Source of the DNA: Vibrio sp. CAU 1672
GTDB lineage: Bacteria; Pseudomonadota; Gammaproteobacteria; Enterobacterales; Vibrionaceae
DNA length: 63,595 nt
Assembly: GCF_029223195.1 (NCBI RefSeq)
Contig: NZ_JARHUF010000026.1
Location: 1 to 63,595 of the forward strand
Direction of reading: 5' to 3'
Part shown: positions 8,398-17,860 of the stretch, piece by piece
Layout: each line of letters begins with the position of its first letter
Numbering within the stretch: position 1 is the stretch's first letter
Notes under the pieces: generated by a model
What the model was told of the DNA's origin: nothing
Databases searched by the model: none
The model's input: the letters and a program-made list of their open reading frames with translations, nothing else
Position numbers and translations under genes: made by a program

Positions 8398-8415
8398 GCT
8401 GGACTATCTTCCTAT

Positions 8416-8446
8416 AAAAAAATACCCAAGTATAAACTTGGGTATT
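8416..8446 (-). terminator. Rho-independent terminator of der
   Basis: On the minus strand ATACCCAAGT and ACTTGGGTAT pair around a 4-base loop, and the stem is followed by seven T. It lies just after the der stop. Confidence 0.85.
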
Positions 8447-8462
8447 GGGAAATCATGCAAAA

Positions 8463-9962
8463 TTATTTATTGCGGTTTTTGACCGCCGACATCATACGTT
8501 TACGCTTACGCTCCTGAGATAACGTCAGCTTATTGGCACGGCCTTCAAATGGGTTATCACTGTTGTGGAAATTGATCCGGATCGGTGTTCCCATTATTTC
8601 CAGTGACTTACGGAAGTAATTCATCAGGTAACGTTTGTAGGAGTCTGGCAGTTCACGCACCATATTACCGTGGATCACCACGACAGGTGGGTTGTATCCG
8701 CCCGCATGCGCGTACTTCAGTTTGATCCGGCGTCCGCGTACCATTGGTGGCTGGTGATCTTCTGTCGCCATCTTCATGATACGGGTCAGTACCGATGTCC
8801 CAACACGTGTGGTGGCAGACTTGTACGCTTCTTCAATCGATTCGAACAGGTGACCGACTCCGGTACCATGCAACGCAGAGATAAAGTGAATACGTGCAAA
8901 ATCGACAAAACCTAAACGGCGATCCAGCTCTTTCTTAACGTGTTCTTTGACGTCGCTATCCAGACCATCCCACTTGTTCACCGCAATCACGATAGAGCGG
9001 CCGGCATTAAGCGCAAAGCCCAACAGGCTTAAATCTTGATCGGAAATATTTTCCCGTGCATCGATCACCAACAGAACCACATTGGCATCTTCAACCGCTT
9101 TCAATGTCTTAACCACAGAGAATTTTTCTACGGTTTCATTAATACGGCCACGACGACGTACTCCGGCAGTATCAATGATGACGTATTCGCGGCCATCTCG
9201 TTCCATCGGAATGTAGATAGAGTCTCGTGTGGTACCCGGCATGTCATACACAACCACGCGCTCTTCACCCAGAATACGGTTGGTCAGGGTCGACTTACCA
9301 ACGTTCGGACGGCCGATGATCGCTAACTTGATCGGTTGTTCCTGCAGGCGCTTAAACTCCGCCTCAGCATCCTCTTCGGTGTACTCTTCCACTGCGGCTT
9401 CAGCATCTTCAAATTCTGTCAGATCTTCGATCTGACCGCTTTCCGCCTCTTCTGGGTTCAGCAAATCATCAAAAAACGGGGCCAGAGCACGCTCTAATAG
9501 CGCGGTGACACCACGACCATGCGCCGCTGCAATCTGATACATGTCATCCACGCCCAGTTGCCAGAAATCGGCGCACGCCGCATCGGCGTCAATACCATCA
9601 ATTTTGTTGACCACCAGCATCGCTGGCTTTTCCATTTTGCGCAGATGTGCCGCAATCGCCTCATCGGCAGACGTCAGGCCTGCACGACCATCAACCAGGA
9701 ACAAAGCCACATCCGCTTCATCAATCGCAGCAAGCGACTGCTGAGCCATTTTGGTCTCAACCCCCTCTTCCGTGCCATCAATACCGCCGGTATCAATCAC
9801 GATAAATTCATGTTCTTCACCAAGCTTTGCCTGGCCATACTTACGGTCTCTCGTCAGGCCTGGAAAGTCCGCCACCAATGCATCACGAGTACGAGTCAAT
9901 CGGTTAAATAACGTAGATTTACCTACATTAGGACGCCCAACCAGAGCAACAACAGGTACCAT
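8463..9962 (-). CDS. der: Ribosome-assembly GTPase Der (EngA)
   Basis: Der is an essential double-GTPase that helps mature the 50S subunit. The 499 residues show two G domains, each with a GRPNVGKST P-loop (near residues 8 and 216). G3 motifs are DTGG and DTAG, and NKxD motifs are NKID and NKWD. An acidic linker joins the domains, and a KH-like domain ends in a basic tail (KRKRMM...KNRNK). Length agrees with E. coli Der (490 aa). The ATG follows a GAGG site. It lies downstream of bamB in the conserved order, separated from it by a terminator-like hairpin. Confidence 0.98.
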   Translation of the reverse strand: MVPVVALVGRPNVGKSTLFNRLTRTRDALVADFPGLTRDRKYGQAKLGEEHEFIVIDTGGIDGTEEGVETKMAQQSLAAIDEADVALFLVDGRAGLTSADEAIAAHLRKMEKPAMLVVNKIDGIDADAACADFWQLGVDDMYQIAAAHGRGVTALLERALAPFFDDLLNPEEAESGQIEDLTEFEDAEAAVEEYTEEDAEAEFKRLQEQPIKLAIIGRPNVGKSTLTNRILGEERVVVYDMPGTTRDSIYIPMERDGREYVIIDTAGVRRRGRINETVEKFSVVKTLKAVEDANVVLLVIDARENISDQDLSLLGFALNAGRSIVIAVNKWDGLDSDVKEHVKKELDRRLGFVDFARIHFISALHGTGVGHLFESIEEAYKSATTRVGTSVLTRIMKMATEDHQPPMVRGRRIKLKYAHAGGYNPPVVVIHGNMVRELPDSYKRYLMNYFRKSLEIMGTPIRINFHNSDNPFEGRANKLTLSQERKRKRMMSAVKNRNK

Positions 9963-10070
9963 AACAACCTCTACAATAATCTTTCTTCTGTAGTTATAGG
10001 TAACGACTTGCTTGATGCCAACTCAAACCAGCTTTTTACCTATAACCACGTCAGGATAATAAATTTAAGC

Positions 10071-10107
10071 AATAAAACGGCCCCTAACTGTTGCCAGCCA
10101 GGAGCCG
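10071..10107 (-). terminator. Terminator-like hairpin after bamB
   Basis: On the minus strand CGGCTCC pairs with GGGGCCG (one G-T pair) around a 16-base loop and is followed by TTTTATT. It may end bamB transcripts before der. Confidence 0.6.
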
Positions 10108-10128
10108 ATTGTGAATTATATCACGATA

Positions 10129-11289
10129 TCATTCGTTAATGGTTAGTTTCTTTACATCGCCATTACGGGTAGTGATCACGTAGCCATCCCCTAATGGGGT
10201 TGGCCCTACGGCAAAACCACTGTCATCGATAAACTGCTGGGCAACAAACTCACCACTGGCCCGGTCAATCCAGTGGAGATAACCCAGGGTATCACCCACA
10301 ACCAGGTAATTATCAACGATCACCGGCGCGGTTAACTGACGGTGCTCCAGCCGTTTGTTTTGCCACAGTTCAGTACCACTGCGGGCATCAACCGCAACCA
10401 GGTGGTCGGTATCCGTGATCACAAAGATACGGCTACCATCGGTGGCCAAATCATTTGCTGATGAGTAATTACGTTTCCACAGCGGATTGGCTGAACGCAA
10501 GTCGATCGCAATCAACTGACCATTGTAACCCACTGTGAAAAGCGTCCCACCCAATACGATAGGTGAGGCATCGACATCAACCAGGCGGTCGATCTCGGTT
10601 GCGCCTTTCGGCGTGCCTACCGGTTGCTGCCAGATCAATTGGCCACGCTCAACAATCGCAGCGGCCAGGCGGCCATTGGCGGTTCCCCAGAACACCCCGC
10701 CACCAATCGCGGTCGGCGTACTGTCACCGCGTAAGGTCAGATTTGGCACTTCAGTACTGATTGCCCAGCGCTGTTCGCCACTGGCCTGATCCAGCGCAAC
10801 TAAGGTGCCACGGCTGGTGTTGATCATAATCAGCCCGGAATCGGCTACCGGCTTAGCCAGCACCTCCCCCCCCACGGCCACACGCCACGACACTTCACCG
10901 CTTGCTTGATCGAGCGCAATCACTTCCCCATTTTCAGAACCAAGGTAAATCTGCCCGTAAGCAGCCGTCACCCCGCCCGACAGGCGTGCAATCACATCCT
11001 GCTCCAGATTGTTCTCCCACAAAGTGGTGCCACTTTCCGGATCCAGCGCTTTAACTAAGCCATTACGGCTGGCAATAAACAATTTACCATCAGCGTAAGT
11101 CGGGGCCAGTTTAGAAAAATAATGGCCAACGCCATCACCAATCGAGGCGCTCCACTCACTGCTTGGGGTAAACTGACTGTCGACCTGCGGCAATGGTGCC
11201 ATTACGATCGTGTCTTCTTCACCGGCACAGCCTGCGAGAATGCCCACCGTCAAAGCACCCAATAGGGCTTTACTGAAGACTCTTTTCAT
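10129..11289 (-). CDS. bamB: Outer-membrane assembly lipoprotein BamB
   Basis: BamB is a periplasm-facing lipoprotein of the BAM complex that inserts beta-barrel proteins into the outer membrane. The 386-residue precursor has a lipoprotein signal with the lipobox LAGC (Cys21), then eight repeated PQQ-like blades containing ALDxxSGxxxW motifs, forming a beta-propeller. The start follows AAGGACC. It is 12 bases after the yfgM-family gene, so the two are probably co-transcribed, as in E. coli. Confidence 0.96.
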   Translation of the reverse strand: MKRVFSKALLGALTVGILAGCAGEEDTIVMAPLPQVDSQFTPSSEWSASIGDGVGHYFSKLAPTYADGKLFIASRNGLVKALDPESGTTLWENNLEQDVIARLSGGVTAAYGQIYLGSENGEVIALDQASGEVSWRVAVGGEVLAKPVADSGLIMINTSRGTLVALDQASGEQRWAISTEVPNLTLRGDSTPTAIGGGVFWGTANGRLAAAIVERGQLIWQQPVGTPKGATEIDRLVDVDASPIVLGGTLFTVGYNGQLIAIDLRSANPLWKRNYSSANDLATDGSRIFVITDTDHLVAVDARSGTELWQNKRLEHRQLTAPVIVDNYLVVGDTLGYLHWIDRASGEFVAQQFIDDSGFAVGPTPLGDGYVITTRNGDVKKLTINE

Positions 11290-11301
11290 CCGCTGCGGTC
11301 C

Positions 11302-11916
11302 TTATTTCGCCAGATCGTCCAATTTCATTTGCAATGTTGGGCTAGCATCCGCCGCTTGTTGAGCTTCAGTATACGCAGTGTAAGCCGCCTCTTTATCGCC
11401 TTGACGCAGGGCAATGTCACCGCGTAGCTCTGCAATGCGACCGGTCCAGGTACTGTCAGTAACTTTGTCCAACTCCGCTTTAGCAGCATCAAAGTTGCCC
11501 AGCTCTGCTTCCAGACGGGCGATGCGGTAACCAATTAATGGTGCGAGTGCTGCATCCTGAGTATTGCTTTGCGCCCACTTCAGTTGCTGTAAACCTGCTG
11601 ACAAGTCTTGCGCTTCAATCTGCGCTTTTGCCAACTGCATCGCCGCCAGCACTGAGTACTCTTTGACTTCGTTGCTGTTGATGAAAGCTTGAACCTCTGC
11701 TGCCGACTCAACGCCCTGCGCCTGCAACGCATTCATCGCAGTGGTGTAACTCTGGGAAGCAGCTTCACTCGCCTGGGTTACAGAATCCTGATAGTAACGC
11801 CAGCCAAACAGACCACCTAAACCAACAACCGCACCGATGATGACGGCTTTGCCGTTTTCCTTCCACCAGTCTTTAATGGCTTCAACTTGTTGTTCTTCAG
11901 TATCGTAAAGTTCCAC
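11302..11916 (-). CDS. yfgM: YfgM-family TPR protein, periplasmic chaperone partner of SecYEG
   Basis: The 204-residue protein has a short cytosolic N terminus, one membrane segment (about residues 22-42, containing AVIIGAVVGLGGLFGW) and a helical TPR-like periplasmic domain. In E. coli YfgM associates with PpiD at the SecYEG translocon. The start codon is GTG, preceded by AGGACAGGAA. It sits between hisS and bamB as in other gammaproteobacteria. Confidence 0.92.
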   Translation of the reverse strand: MELYDTEEQQVEAIKDWWKENGKAVIIGAVVGLGGLFGWRYYQDSVTQASEAASQSYTTAMNALQAQGVESAAEVQAFINSNEVKEYSVLAAMQLAKAQIEAQDLSAGLQQLKWAQSNTQDAALAPLIGYRIARLEAELGNFDAAKAELDKVTDSTWTGRIAELRGDIALRQGDKEAAYTAYTEAQQAADASPTLQMKLDDLAK

Positions 11917-11976
11917 TTCCTGTCCTCTTAAAACATGTAAATGGCAGTCTGGCTGCCATTGTTCCTTTTTCGTCGA

Positions 11977-11999
11977 AAGGCTCCTATCTTGGGAGCCTT
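11977..11999 (-). terminator. Hairpin between hisS and yfgM
   Basis: AAGGCTCC and GGAGCCTT form an 8-base perfect stem with a 7-base loop. No clean T-run follows on the minus strand, so this may be an attenuator or a processing site rather than a full terminator. A second inverted repeat, ATGGCAG...GGCTGCCAT, follows at about 11941-11959. Confidence 0.45.
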
Positions 12000-12041
12000 A
12001 TCGTTACGAATCAGGATGTAATCTTTCTCGGGTAAAAAGAC

Positions 12042-13310
12042 TTAAATCAGTGTGGCGATCTTTTCAGCAACATCAGCCTGATTACAGGTTTGTTGCTCAC
12101 CGCCTACCAAGTCTTTTACTACTACGGTGTTATCCGCGACTTCATTCTCGCCCAGAACCAGAGCGACAACCGCACCGACTTTGTCTGCGCGTTTAAACTG
12201 TTTTTTGAAGTTACCACCACCAAAGTGGTTCATCACACGCACGCCAGATACTGCTTCACGCAGTTGCTCAGCCAGCTTCATGCCCGCCATCATAGTGCCT
12301 TCGCCAGCCGTTACGACATAAACGTCTACGCTGCGACGTACCTCGGTCAGCTCTAAGGTTTCCAGCATCAGAACCAAACGCTCCAGCCCCATAGCAAAGC
12401 CGACTGCTGGGGTAGGCTTACCACCCAGTTGCTCAACCAGACCGTCGTAACGACCACCACCACAAACAGTGCCTTGTGCACCCAGGCTTTCAGTGATCCA
12501 CTCAAATACGGTGCGGTTGTAGTAGTCCAGACCACGAACCAGACGCTCGTTAACTGTGTATTCGATGCCAGCGGCATCAAGAAGTTCACACAGACCAGCG
12601 AAATGTTGCTTAGATTCCTCATCTAAGTAATCAGAAAGGCGAGGTGCATCACCTAAAATCGCCTGAACATCAGGGTTCTTGGTATCAAGAACGCGCAGCG
12701 GGTTAGTATGCATACGGCGCTTGCAGTCTTCATCCAGAACATCCATGTGTTGCTCTAAGAATGCGATCAAAGCAGTACGGTAGTTGGCACGCGCTTCTAG
12801 CGAACCAATCGAGTTCAGCTCCAGGCGAACGTGCTTATCGATGCCCAGTTCACGCCACAGACGCGCCGTCATCATAATCAGCTCTGCGTCAACATCTGGG
12901 CCATTGAGGCCAAACACTTCCACACCACATTGGTGGAACTGGCGGTAACGGCCTTTCTGCGGGCGCTCATGACGGAACATCGGGCCCATGTACCACAAGC
13001 GCTGCTCCTGGTTGTACAGCAAACCATTTTCGATCCCTGCACGCACACAGCCAGCAGTTCCTTCAGGACGAAGGGTCAGGCTGTCGCCATTACGATCTTC
13101 GAAAGTGTACATCTCTTTCTCAACCACATCGGTTACTTCACCGATAGCACGGCTGAATAGATGCGTCATCTCAACAATTGGCATGCGCACTTCGTTATAA
13201 CCGTAGGCGCTGATTACATTTTTCACTGTGTTTTCTAATTTCTGCCACAGTGGTGATTGAGTTGGGAGGCAATCGTTCATGCCTCGAATTGCTTGGATTG
13301 TTTTTGCCAC
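12042..13310 (-). CDS. hisS: Histidyl-tRNA synthetase
   Basis: It charges tRNA(His) with histidine. The 422-residue class II synthetase shows motif 2 (MFRHERPQKGRYRQFHQ), the histidine-binding LVRGLDYYNRTVFEW and motif 3 (GFAMGLERL), followed by the anticodon-binding domain. Length matches E. coli (424). Translation starts at GTG (13308-13310) after GGTAAG. It lies 26 bases after ispG in the same operon. Confidence 0.97.
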   Translation of the reverse strand: MAKTIQAIRGMNDCLPTQSPLWQKLENTVKNVISAYGYNEVRMPIVEMTHLFSRAIGEVTDVVEKEMYTFEDRNGDSLTLRPEGTAGCVRAGIENGLLYNQEQRLWYMGPMFRHERPQKGRYRQFHQCGVEVFGLNGPDVDAELIMMTARLWRELGIDKHVRLELNSIGSLEARANYRTALIAFLEQHMDVLDEDCKRRMHTNPLRVLDTKNPDVQAILGDAPRLSDYLDEESKQHFAGLCELLDAAGIEYTVNERLVRGLDYYNRTVFEWITESLGAQGTVCGGGRYDGLVEQLGGKPTPAVGFAMGLERLVLMLETLELTEVRRSVDVYVVTAGEGTMMAGMKLAEQLREAVSGVRVMNHFGGGNFKKQFKRADKVGAVVALVLGENEVADNTVVVKDLVGGEQQTCNQADVAEKIATLI

Positions 13311-13336
13311 AATGCTTACCGTAATACTCGTTGAGA

Positions 13337-14455
13337 TTAATCTTTTATTTTGACGTTGATGCGGTTTTGCTCTTCCATCTGAGCCGCTTTCGCCCGGATT
13401 TTCGCTTCCAGCTGGTTAACCAGATCATCATTGTCGAAGCGTTCTTTCTGGCGTTTGCCGTCTTCGTAGAACGCACTCTTCTTGTTGCTGCCAGCCAGAC
13501 CCAGATGGGAAACTTCTGCCTCACCAGGACCGTTAACCACACAGCCGATAATCGACACATCCATGGGTGTGATGATGTCTTCTAAACGCTCTTCCAGGGC
13601 GTTAACCGTACCAATGACGTCAAACTCCTGACGAGAACAGCTCGGGCACGCAATAAAGTTAATACCGCGCGAGCGGATACGCAGGGACTTGAGGATATCA
13701 AAACCGACTTTGATTTCTTCTACCGGGTCAGCCGCCAGAGAGACACGCAACGTATCACCGATACCTTCGGCTAACAGCATACCCAGGCCGACAGACGACT
13801 TCACCGCACCGGCACGCGCCCCACCTGCCTCGGTAATACCCAGATGCAGTGGTTGATCTATTTTCTGTGCCAGCAGGCGGTAGGAATCCACCGCCAGGAA
13901 TACATCGGATGCCTTCACGCTTACTTTGAACTGATCAAAGTTAAGCCGATCCAGATGATCCACGTGACGCATCGCCGACTCCACCAGAGCTTCAGGCGTC
14001 GGCTCACCGTATTTCAACTGCAGATCTTTTTCCAAAGAACCGCCATTGACACCAATCCGGATTGGAATGTTTTTATCGCGAGCACAGTCGACCACCGAGC
14101 GAATACGCTCTTCGTTACCGATGTTGCCCGGGTTGATACGCAAACAGTCTACGCCGTACTCTGCGACTTTCAGCGCAATGCGATAGTCAAAGTGAATATC
14201 TGCCACCAGTGGCACAGATACTTGCTGTTTGATCAGCTTAAAGGCTTCCGCCGCATCCATCGTAGGTACAGACACACGTACAATGTCAGCGCCTACTTTT
14301 TCTAATGCCCGGATTTGTGCGACTGTGGCTTCCACATCAGTCGTGCGAGTGTTGGTCATTGACTGTACTGCAATTGGTGCACCATCACCAATTGGTACAT
14401 CACCCACATAGATACGCGTCGATTTACGACGAATAATTGGAGAATCGTGTTGCAT
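13337..14455 (-). CDS. ispG: 4-hydroxy-3-methylbut-2-enyl diphosphate synthase
   Basis: IspG carries out the penultimate step of the MEP isoprenoid pathway, reducing MEcPP to HMBPP with a [4Fe-4S] cluster. The 372 residues contain the TIM-barrel domain (VQSMTNTRT) and the C-terminal cluster domain with CPSC (residues about 270-273) and GCVVNGPGEA. It begins 5 bases after rodZ ends, so the two genes are closely coupled. Confidence 0.97.
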   Translation of the reverse strand: MQHDSPIIRRKSTRIYVGDVPIGDGAPIAVQSMTNTRTTDVEATVAQIRALEKVGADIVRVSVPTMDAAEAFKLIKQQVSVPLVADIHFDYRIALKVAEYGVDCLRINPGNIGNEERIRSVVDCARDKNIPIRIGVNGGSLEKDLQLKYGEPTPEALVESAMRHVDHLDRLNFDQFKVSVKASDVFLAVDSYRLLAQKIDQPLHLGITEAGGARAGAVKSSVGLGMLLAEGIGDTLRVSLAADPVEEIKVGFDILKSLRIRSRGINFIACPSCSRQEFDVIGTVNALEERLEDIITPMDVSIIGCVVNGPGEAEVSHLGLAGSNKKSAFYEDGKRQKERFDNDDLVNQLEAKIRAKAAQMEEQNRINVKIKD

Positions 14456-14460
14456 AATTT

Positions 14461-15447
14461 TTATAACGGTAGAGTGAATCTGGCTACTTTGCCTGAAGTA
14501 TACCCAGAAAGGTCGACAGGTTCACTTGCAAATATCATTGTTACGCCTTCCGGCGCGCCCAGTATCACTTTAAACGGTGCTTCGCCAGCCAGTTCAACCT
14601 TCTGCCCAAGCCGGTGGGTCCCGCTTACCAGTGTCTTGCCATTGGCGTCTTTTACCTGAATCCAGCAATCCGCAGCAAACGACATGGTTAAAGCAGTCAT
14701 ACCTTCAGGGACAAGCGTAACGGCTTGCTGGGTTTGAGGCTCAGGGATGTCTGTTTGACTGTCCGGCTGAGATTCAGCAGGAGTTGGTTGTTGCGTGGCC
14801 GCTTGCCCTGTTGCAGCGTCACTGCTCACTGTTTCTGGCTCTGACGGCACTTCAGCGGCATAGTCTGCGACTGAATCAGCCGCTTCGTTTGCCACTGACT
14901 CAGTCACCGCGACACTCTCTGCAGGTGTGCTGGCAATAACCTCGTCGACGGTGAGCAAATCAATCTCATCCATATCGCCGGCTGCGGTGGCCTCTTCCAC
15001 ACTGGCTTCATTAACCACTTGCGCCAGGCTGTTTTCCTGCTGGTTTTGCCACCACCAGATGGCAGAAATCCCCAGGATGATCAGGGCAATCGCCCAGGTC
15101 AGCAACATAATTCGGCTGTTGTGTTTTTCATGCTTGGTTTTGCGCGAAAAGCTCTGCATCTCTTGCTCTTGATGCTGTGCACCGCCCGACTGCTCCAAGG
15201 CAGCCAACACCAGCTTTTCATCCAGTGACACCAGCTTGGCATAAGAACGCAGGTAGCCGCGGATAAACGTCGCCACCAGGTGGGAGTCAAACTGGTTGTT
15301 TTCGATGTCTTCAATAACTGAAACGCGAAGCCTCAGGCGATCTGCAACTTGCTTTTGCGTCATACCTAACGATTCGCGTTTGTTTTTCAGCAATGTACCG
15401 GCTTCGATGGAAAGCGGTGCGTCATTCGTACTTTCGTGTTCTGTCAT
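14461..15447 (-). CDS. rodZ: Cytoskeletal cell-shape protein RodZ
   Basis: RodZ links MreB to the peptidoglycan elongation machinery. From the ATG at 15447 the protein has 328 residues. There is an N-terminal Xre-like helix-turn-helix (about residues 15-80), a basic juxtamembrane stretch, one membrane segment (about residues 112-132, LLTWAIALIILGISAIWWW), an acidic Ser/Ala/Gln-rich linker, and a C-terminal DUF4115 domain (CWIQVKDANGKTL). I chose MTEHESTN over an upstream ATG 11 codons earlier because it matches the family start; neither has a strong ribosome site. The gene normally seen next in V. cholerae, pilF, is not here. Confidence 0.93.
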   Translation of the reverse strand: MTEHESTNDAPLSIEAGTLLKNKRESLGMTQKQVADRLRLRVSVIEDIENNQFDSHLVATFIRGYLRSYAKLVSLDEKLVLAALEQSGGAQHQEQEMQSFSRKTKHEKHNSRIMLLTWAIALIILGISAIWWWQNQQENSLAQVVNEASVEEATAAGDMDEIDLLTVDEVIASTPAESVAVTESVANEAADSVADYAAEVPSEPETVSSDAATGQAATQQPTPAESQPDSQTDIPEPQTQQAVTLVPEGMTALTMSFAADCWIQVKDANGKTLVSGTHRLGQKVELAGEAPFKVILGAPEGVTMIFASEPVDLSGYTSGKVARFTLPL

Positions 15448-15854
15448 AACTGTGGTTTTAATCCATTTAGCGGCCAACACGGTTGTGGTTTGTTTATTTT
15501 TGTTCTTCAGCTACCGTTAAAGATAGCCAGCCCGAACGTGTTCACCAATAGCGTTTCAAATAATTCTCTGCTGCCAGATAGTGAAATCCCACCCTGCAAA
15601 CATCCAGCACAGCGTATGTGAGAAAATACCGAGAATTGTCAGTGCATTGTATATACGCTTGTCATAATAAGCGAATATCTCTTTCAGGCAAAAATGCTTT
15701 GCTACCAAATTAACAGATCGCTCAAGCTTTTGTCCAAAAAATGACACAATATTCGTGGTTTCTCGCTAAAGAACTCAAGAAAGGAACCCGCTGAGCTTGG
15801 CGACAAACAAAATAGCCAGGGTAATCACCCTGGCTATTAACAAATAAAACCGGC
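15448..15854. other. Intergenic region rodZ-rlmN lacking pilF
   Basis: This 407-base stretch separates rodZ from rlmN. It holds the rlmN terminator and AT-rich sequence. A 63-codon minus-strand frame (15556-15747) is rich in aromatic residues and shows no TPR motif or lipobox, so I do not call it a gene. Confidence 0.6.
15807..15838 (-). terminator. Rho-independent terminator of rlmN
   Basis: AATAGCCAGGGT and ACCCTGGCTATT pair around a 4-base loop. On the minus strand TTGTTTG follows. It lies 17 bases after the rlmN stop. Confidence 0.85.
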
Positions 15855-16982
15855 TTAGACCGCTTTCACTTCGATAGTTTGCGCACCGCGTGACGCTTTT
15901 AGCTCAGCAGTCCGTTTGGTCCGGTCAATCACATCGCCCACCAACTGACCACATGCTGCATCAATATCATCACCGCGGGTCTTACGCACGGTAACGGTGT
16001 GCTCATATTGCATTAAGGTTTTCTGGAAACGATCAATGCGCGAGTTGCTTGGCTTATTGTAAGGCGAACCTGGATACGGGTTGAATGGGATCAGGTTGAT
16101 TTTACATGGTGTATTTTTCAACAACTCTGCCAGCTCACGGGCATGGTCCATGTCATCGTTGACATGATCCAGCAACACATACTCGACCGTCACTTTGCCG
16201 CGGTTGGCGTTCGACGACGCAATGTAACGGCGCACGGAACCGAGAAAATCTTCGATGTCCCAGCGATCATTGATTGGCATGATTTCACTGCGCAGCTTAT
16301 CGTTTGGCGCGTGCAGAGAAATGGCCAGCGCCACGTCGATCTTACCCGTCATCTGGTCAAGACCAGAAACCACCCCTGACGTCGACACGGTCACACGCCG
16401 CTTGGACAGGCCAAATCCGAGATCGTCCAGCATGATTTCCAATGACGGAATTAAGTTTTTCATGTTCAACAGCGGCTCACCCATCCCCATCATCACCACA
16501 TTAGTGATCGGGCGACGGCCGGTTTCTTTTTCCAGGCCGATTTCACGCGCGGCACGCCACACCTGGCCAATGATTTCAGAAACCTTCAGGTTGCGGTTAA
16601 AGCCTTGCTGAGCGGTCGAACAGAATTTACATTCCAGCGCACAGCCCACCTGAGAAGAAACACACAGCGTGGCACGGTCATCTTCAGGGATGTATACCGT
16701 TTCAACGTCCTGATCGCCAACGCGCATGGCCCACTTAATGGTCCCGTCTGACGAGTGCTGAGCTTCCGATACCACCGGGGCGACGATACAACATCTGTGC
16801 TGTAGCTTTTCACGCAGCTTCTTGTTGATGTTGGTCATCTTCTCGAAGTCATCCACACCGAAATGGTAGATCCACTTCATAACCTGATCAGCACGAAACG
16901 CCTTCTCGCCGAGTTCTTCTGCGAAAAACTGACGCATGCCTTTGCGATCAAAGTCGAGTAGATTGATTTTTTCAGTGCTCAT
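15855..16982 (-). CDS. rlmN: Dual-specificity 23S rRNA/tRNA adenine-C2 methyltransferase RlmN
   Basis: This radical-SAM enzyme methylates A2503 of 23S rRNA and A37 of some tRNAs. From the ATG at 16982 the protein has 375 residues. The radical-SAM cysteines are in CKFCSTAQQGFNRNL, with a third cysteine just before (CALECKFC), and the substrate-methylating cysteine is in DIDAACGQL near the C terminus. The start follows GAGAGGCAAC; an upstream ATG would add 41 unrelated residues. Confidence 0.96.
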   Translation of the reverse strand: MSTEKINLLDFDRKGMRQFFAEELGEKAFRADQVMKWIYHFGVDDFEKMTNINKKLREKLQHRCCIVAPVVSEAQHSSDGTIKWAMRVGDQDVETVYIPEDDRATLCVSSQVGCALECKFCSTAQQGFNRNLKVSEIIGQVWRAAREIGLEKETGRRPITNVVMMGMGEPLLNMKNLIPSLEIMLDDLGFGLSKRRVTVSTSGVVSGLDQMTGKIDVALAISLHAPNDKLRSEIMPINDRWDIEDFLGSVRRYIASSNANRGKVTVEYVLLDHVNDDMDHARELAELLKNTPCKINLIPFNPYPGSPYNKPSNSRIDRFQKTLMQYEHTVTVRKTRGDDIDAACGQLVGDVIDRTKRTAELKASRGAQTIEVKAV

Positions 16983-17142
16983 GTTGCCTCTCAATGACTG
17001 AATCAAGAATAAGGGCGCGAATTGTACAGCCTTTATGCAGCCACAACAAGGGCTGTAAACCCCTTGGTTTGTTAAGGTCTTAAAATAACTGTGGTTAAAT
17101 TTCAATCACCCCTCAGGCACTCATCCTCGCGGGGCGGAAAAG

Positions 17143-17169
17143 AAAAAGCCTCGAAACACTTCGAGGCTT
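17143..17169 (-). terminator. Rho-independent terminator downstream of ndk
   Basis: AAGCCTCGA and TCGAGGCTT form a perfect 9-base stem with a 6-base loop and are followed on the minus strand by TTTCTTTT. It is 115 bases after the ndk stop. Confidence 0.8.
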
Positions 17170-17283
17170 GGTATTCATCTGGCTTGCCACCAACACTTCA
17201 GTTAGCCGGGTGCTCTGCCGTGGCTTAACCTTTCAGGTAGGCAACCCCATCATCAGGCTGCTCAACGCGCGAAAGCGGGGCGG

Positions 17284-17709
17284 CTAACGCGGGCAGATTT
17301 CAGAGCTAGGGAAGAAGTATTCAATCTCACGTGCTGCGGACTCAGGGCTGTCTGAACCGTGAACCGAATTATGGCGCATGCTCAAAGCGTAATCCGAGCG
17401 AATCGTACCGCAGGCCGCTTCTTCTGGATTGGTTTTACCCATCAGTTCACGGTAGCGGGCAATGGCGCTTTCCCCTTCCAGCACCTGAACCATGATCGGA
17501 CCTGATGTCATGAACTCTTTCAACGAAGGAAAAAACTCTTTACCTTCATGTTCGGCGTAAAAACCGCTCGCCTGCTCCTCAGTAAGGTGCACCATTTTCG
17601 CGGCAATAACCTGTAGTCCCGCTCGCTCGATTCGATGATAAATTTCACCAATCAGGTTACGTTTGACCGCGTCTGGTTTAATGATTGAAAACGTTCTTTC
17701 TAGAGCCAT
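17284..17709 (-). CDS. ndk: Nucleoside diphosphate kinase
   Basis: It moves the gamma-phosphate of ATP to other nucleoside diphosphates. The 141 residues begin MALERTFSIIKPDAV and contain the catalytic-histidine motif RHNSVHGSDSPESA. The length is that of E. coli Ndk (143). The start follows AAGGAAAC; the open frame runs 17 codons further upstream without conservation. Confidence 0.97.
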   Translation of the reverse strand: MALERTFSIIKPDAVKRNLIGEIYHRIERAGLQVIAAKMVHLTEEQASGFYAEHEGKEFFPSLKEFMTSGPIMVQVLEGESAIARYRELMGKTNPEEAACGTIRSDYALSMRHNSVHGSDSPESAAREIEYFFPSSEICPR

Positions 17710-17825
17710 AAAGTTTCCTTTTACTTGTAATAATAATGTTGGCGGAGTGACTGAGGCCACTCTACAATGCCGACCCTCTACTTAAGGGCACACAATGGTA
17801 TCCGGCGTTTGCACTTAACCTGGGT

Positions 17826-17856
17826 CAGCCAGTGCTGGCAAAGCCAGCACTGGCTG
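17826..17856 (-). terminator. Strong hairpin just after pepB
   Basis: CAGCCAGTGCTGGC and its complement GCCAGCACTGGCTG form a perfect 14-base stem with a 3-base loop, 4 bases beyond the pepB stop. No T-run follows on the minus strand. It may protect the mRNA 3' end or aid termination. Confidence 0.55.
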
Positions 17857-17860
17857 AAAG

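Noticed and set aside
12368..12626. Overlapping frames on both strands within hisS
   Set aside because: Shadows of a strongly conserved gene; Val- and Thr-rich runs come from its codon bias.
15556..15747. 63-codon frame between rodZ and rlmN as a pilF remnant
   Set aside because: No TPR motif, lipobox or signal peptide; composition looks random.
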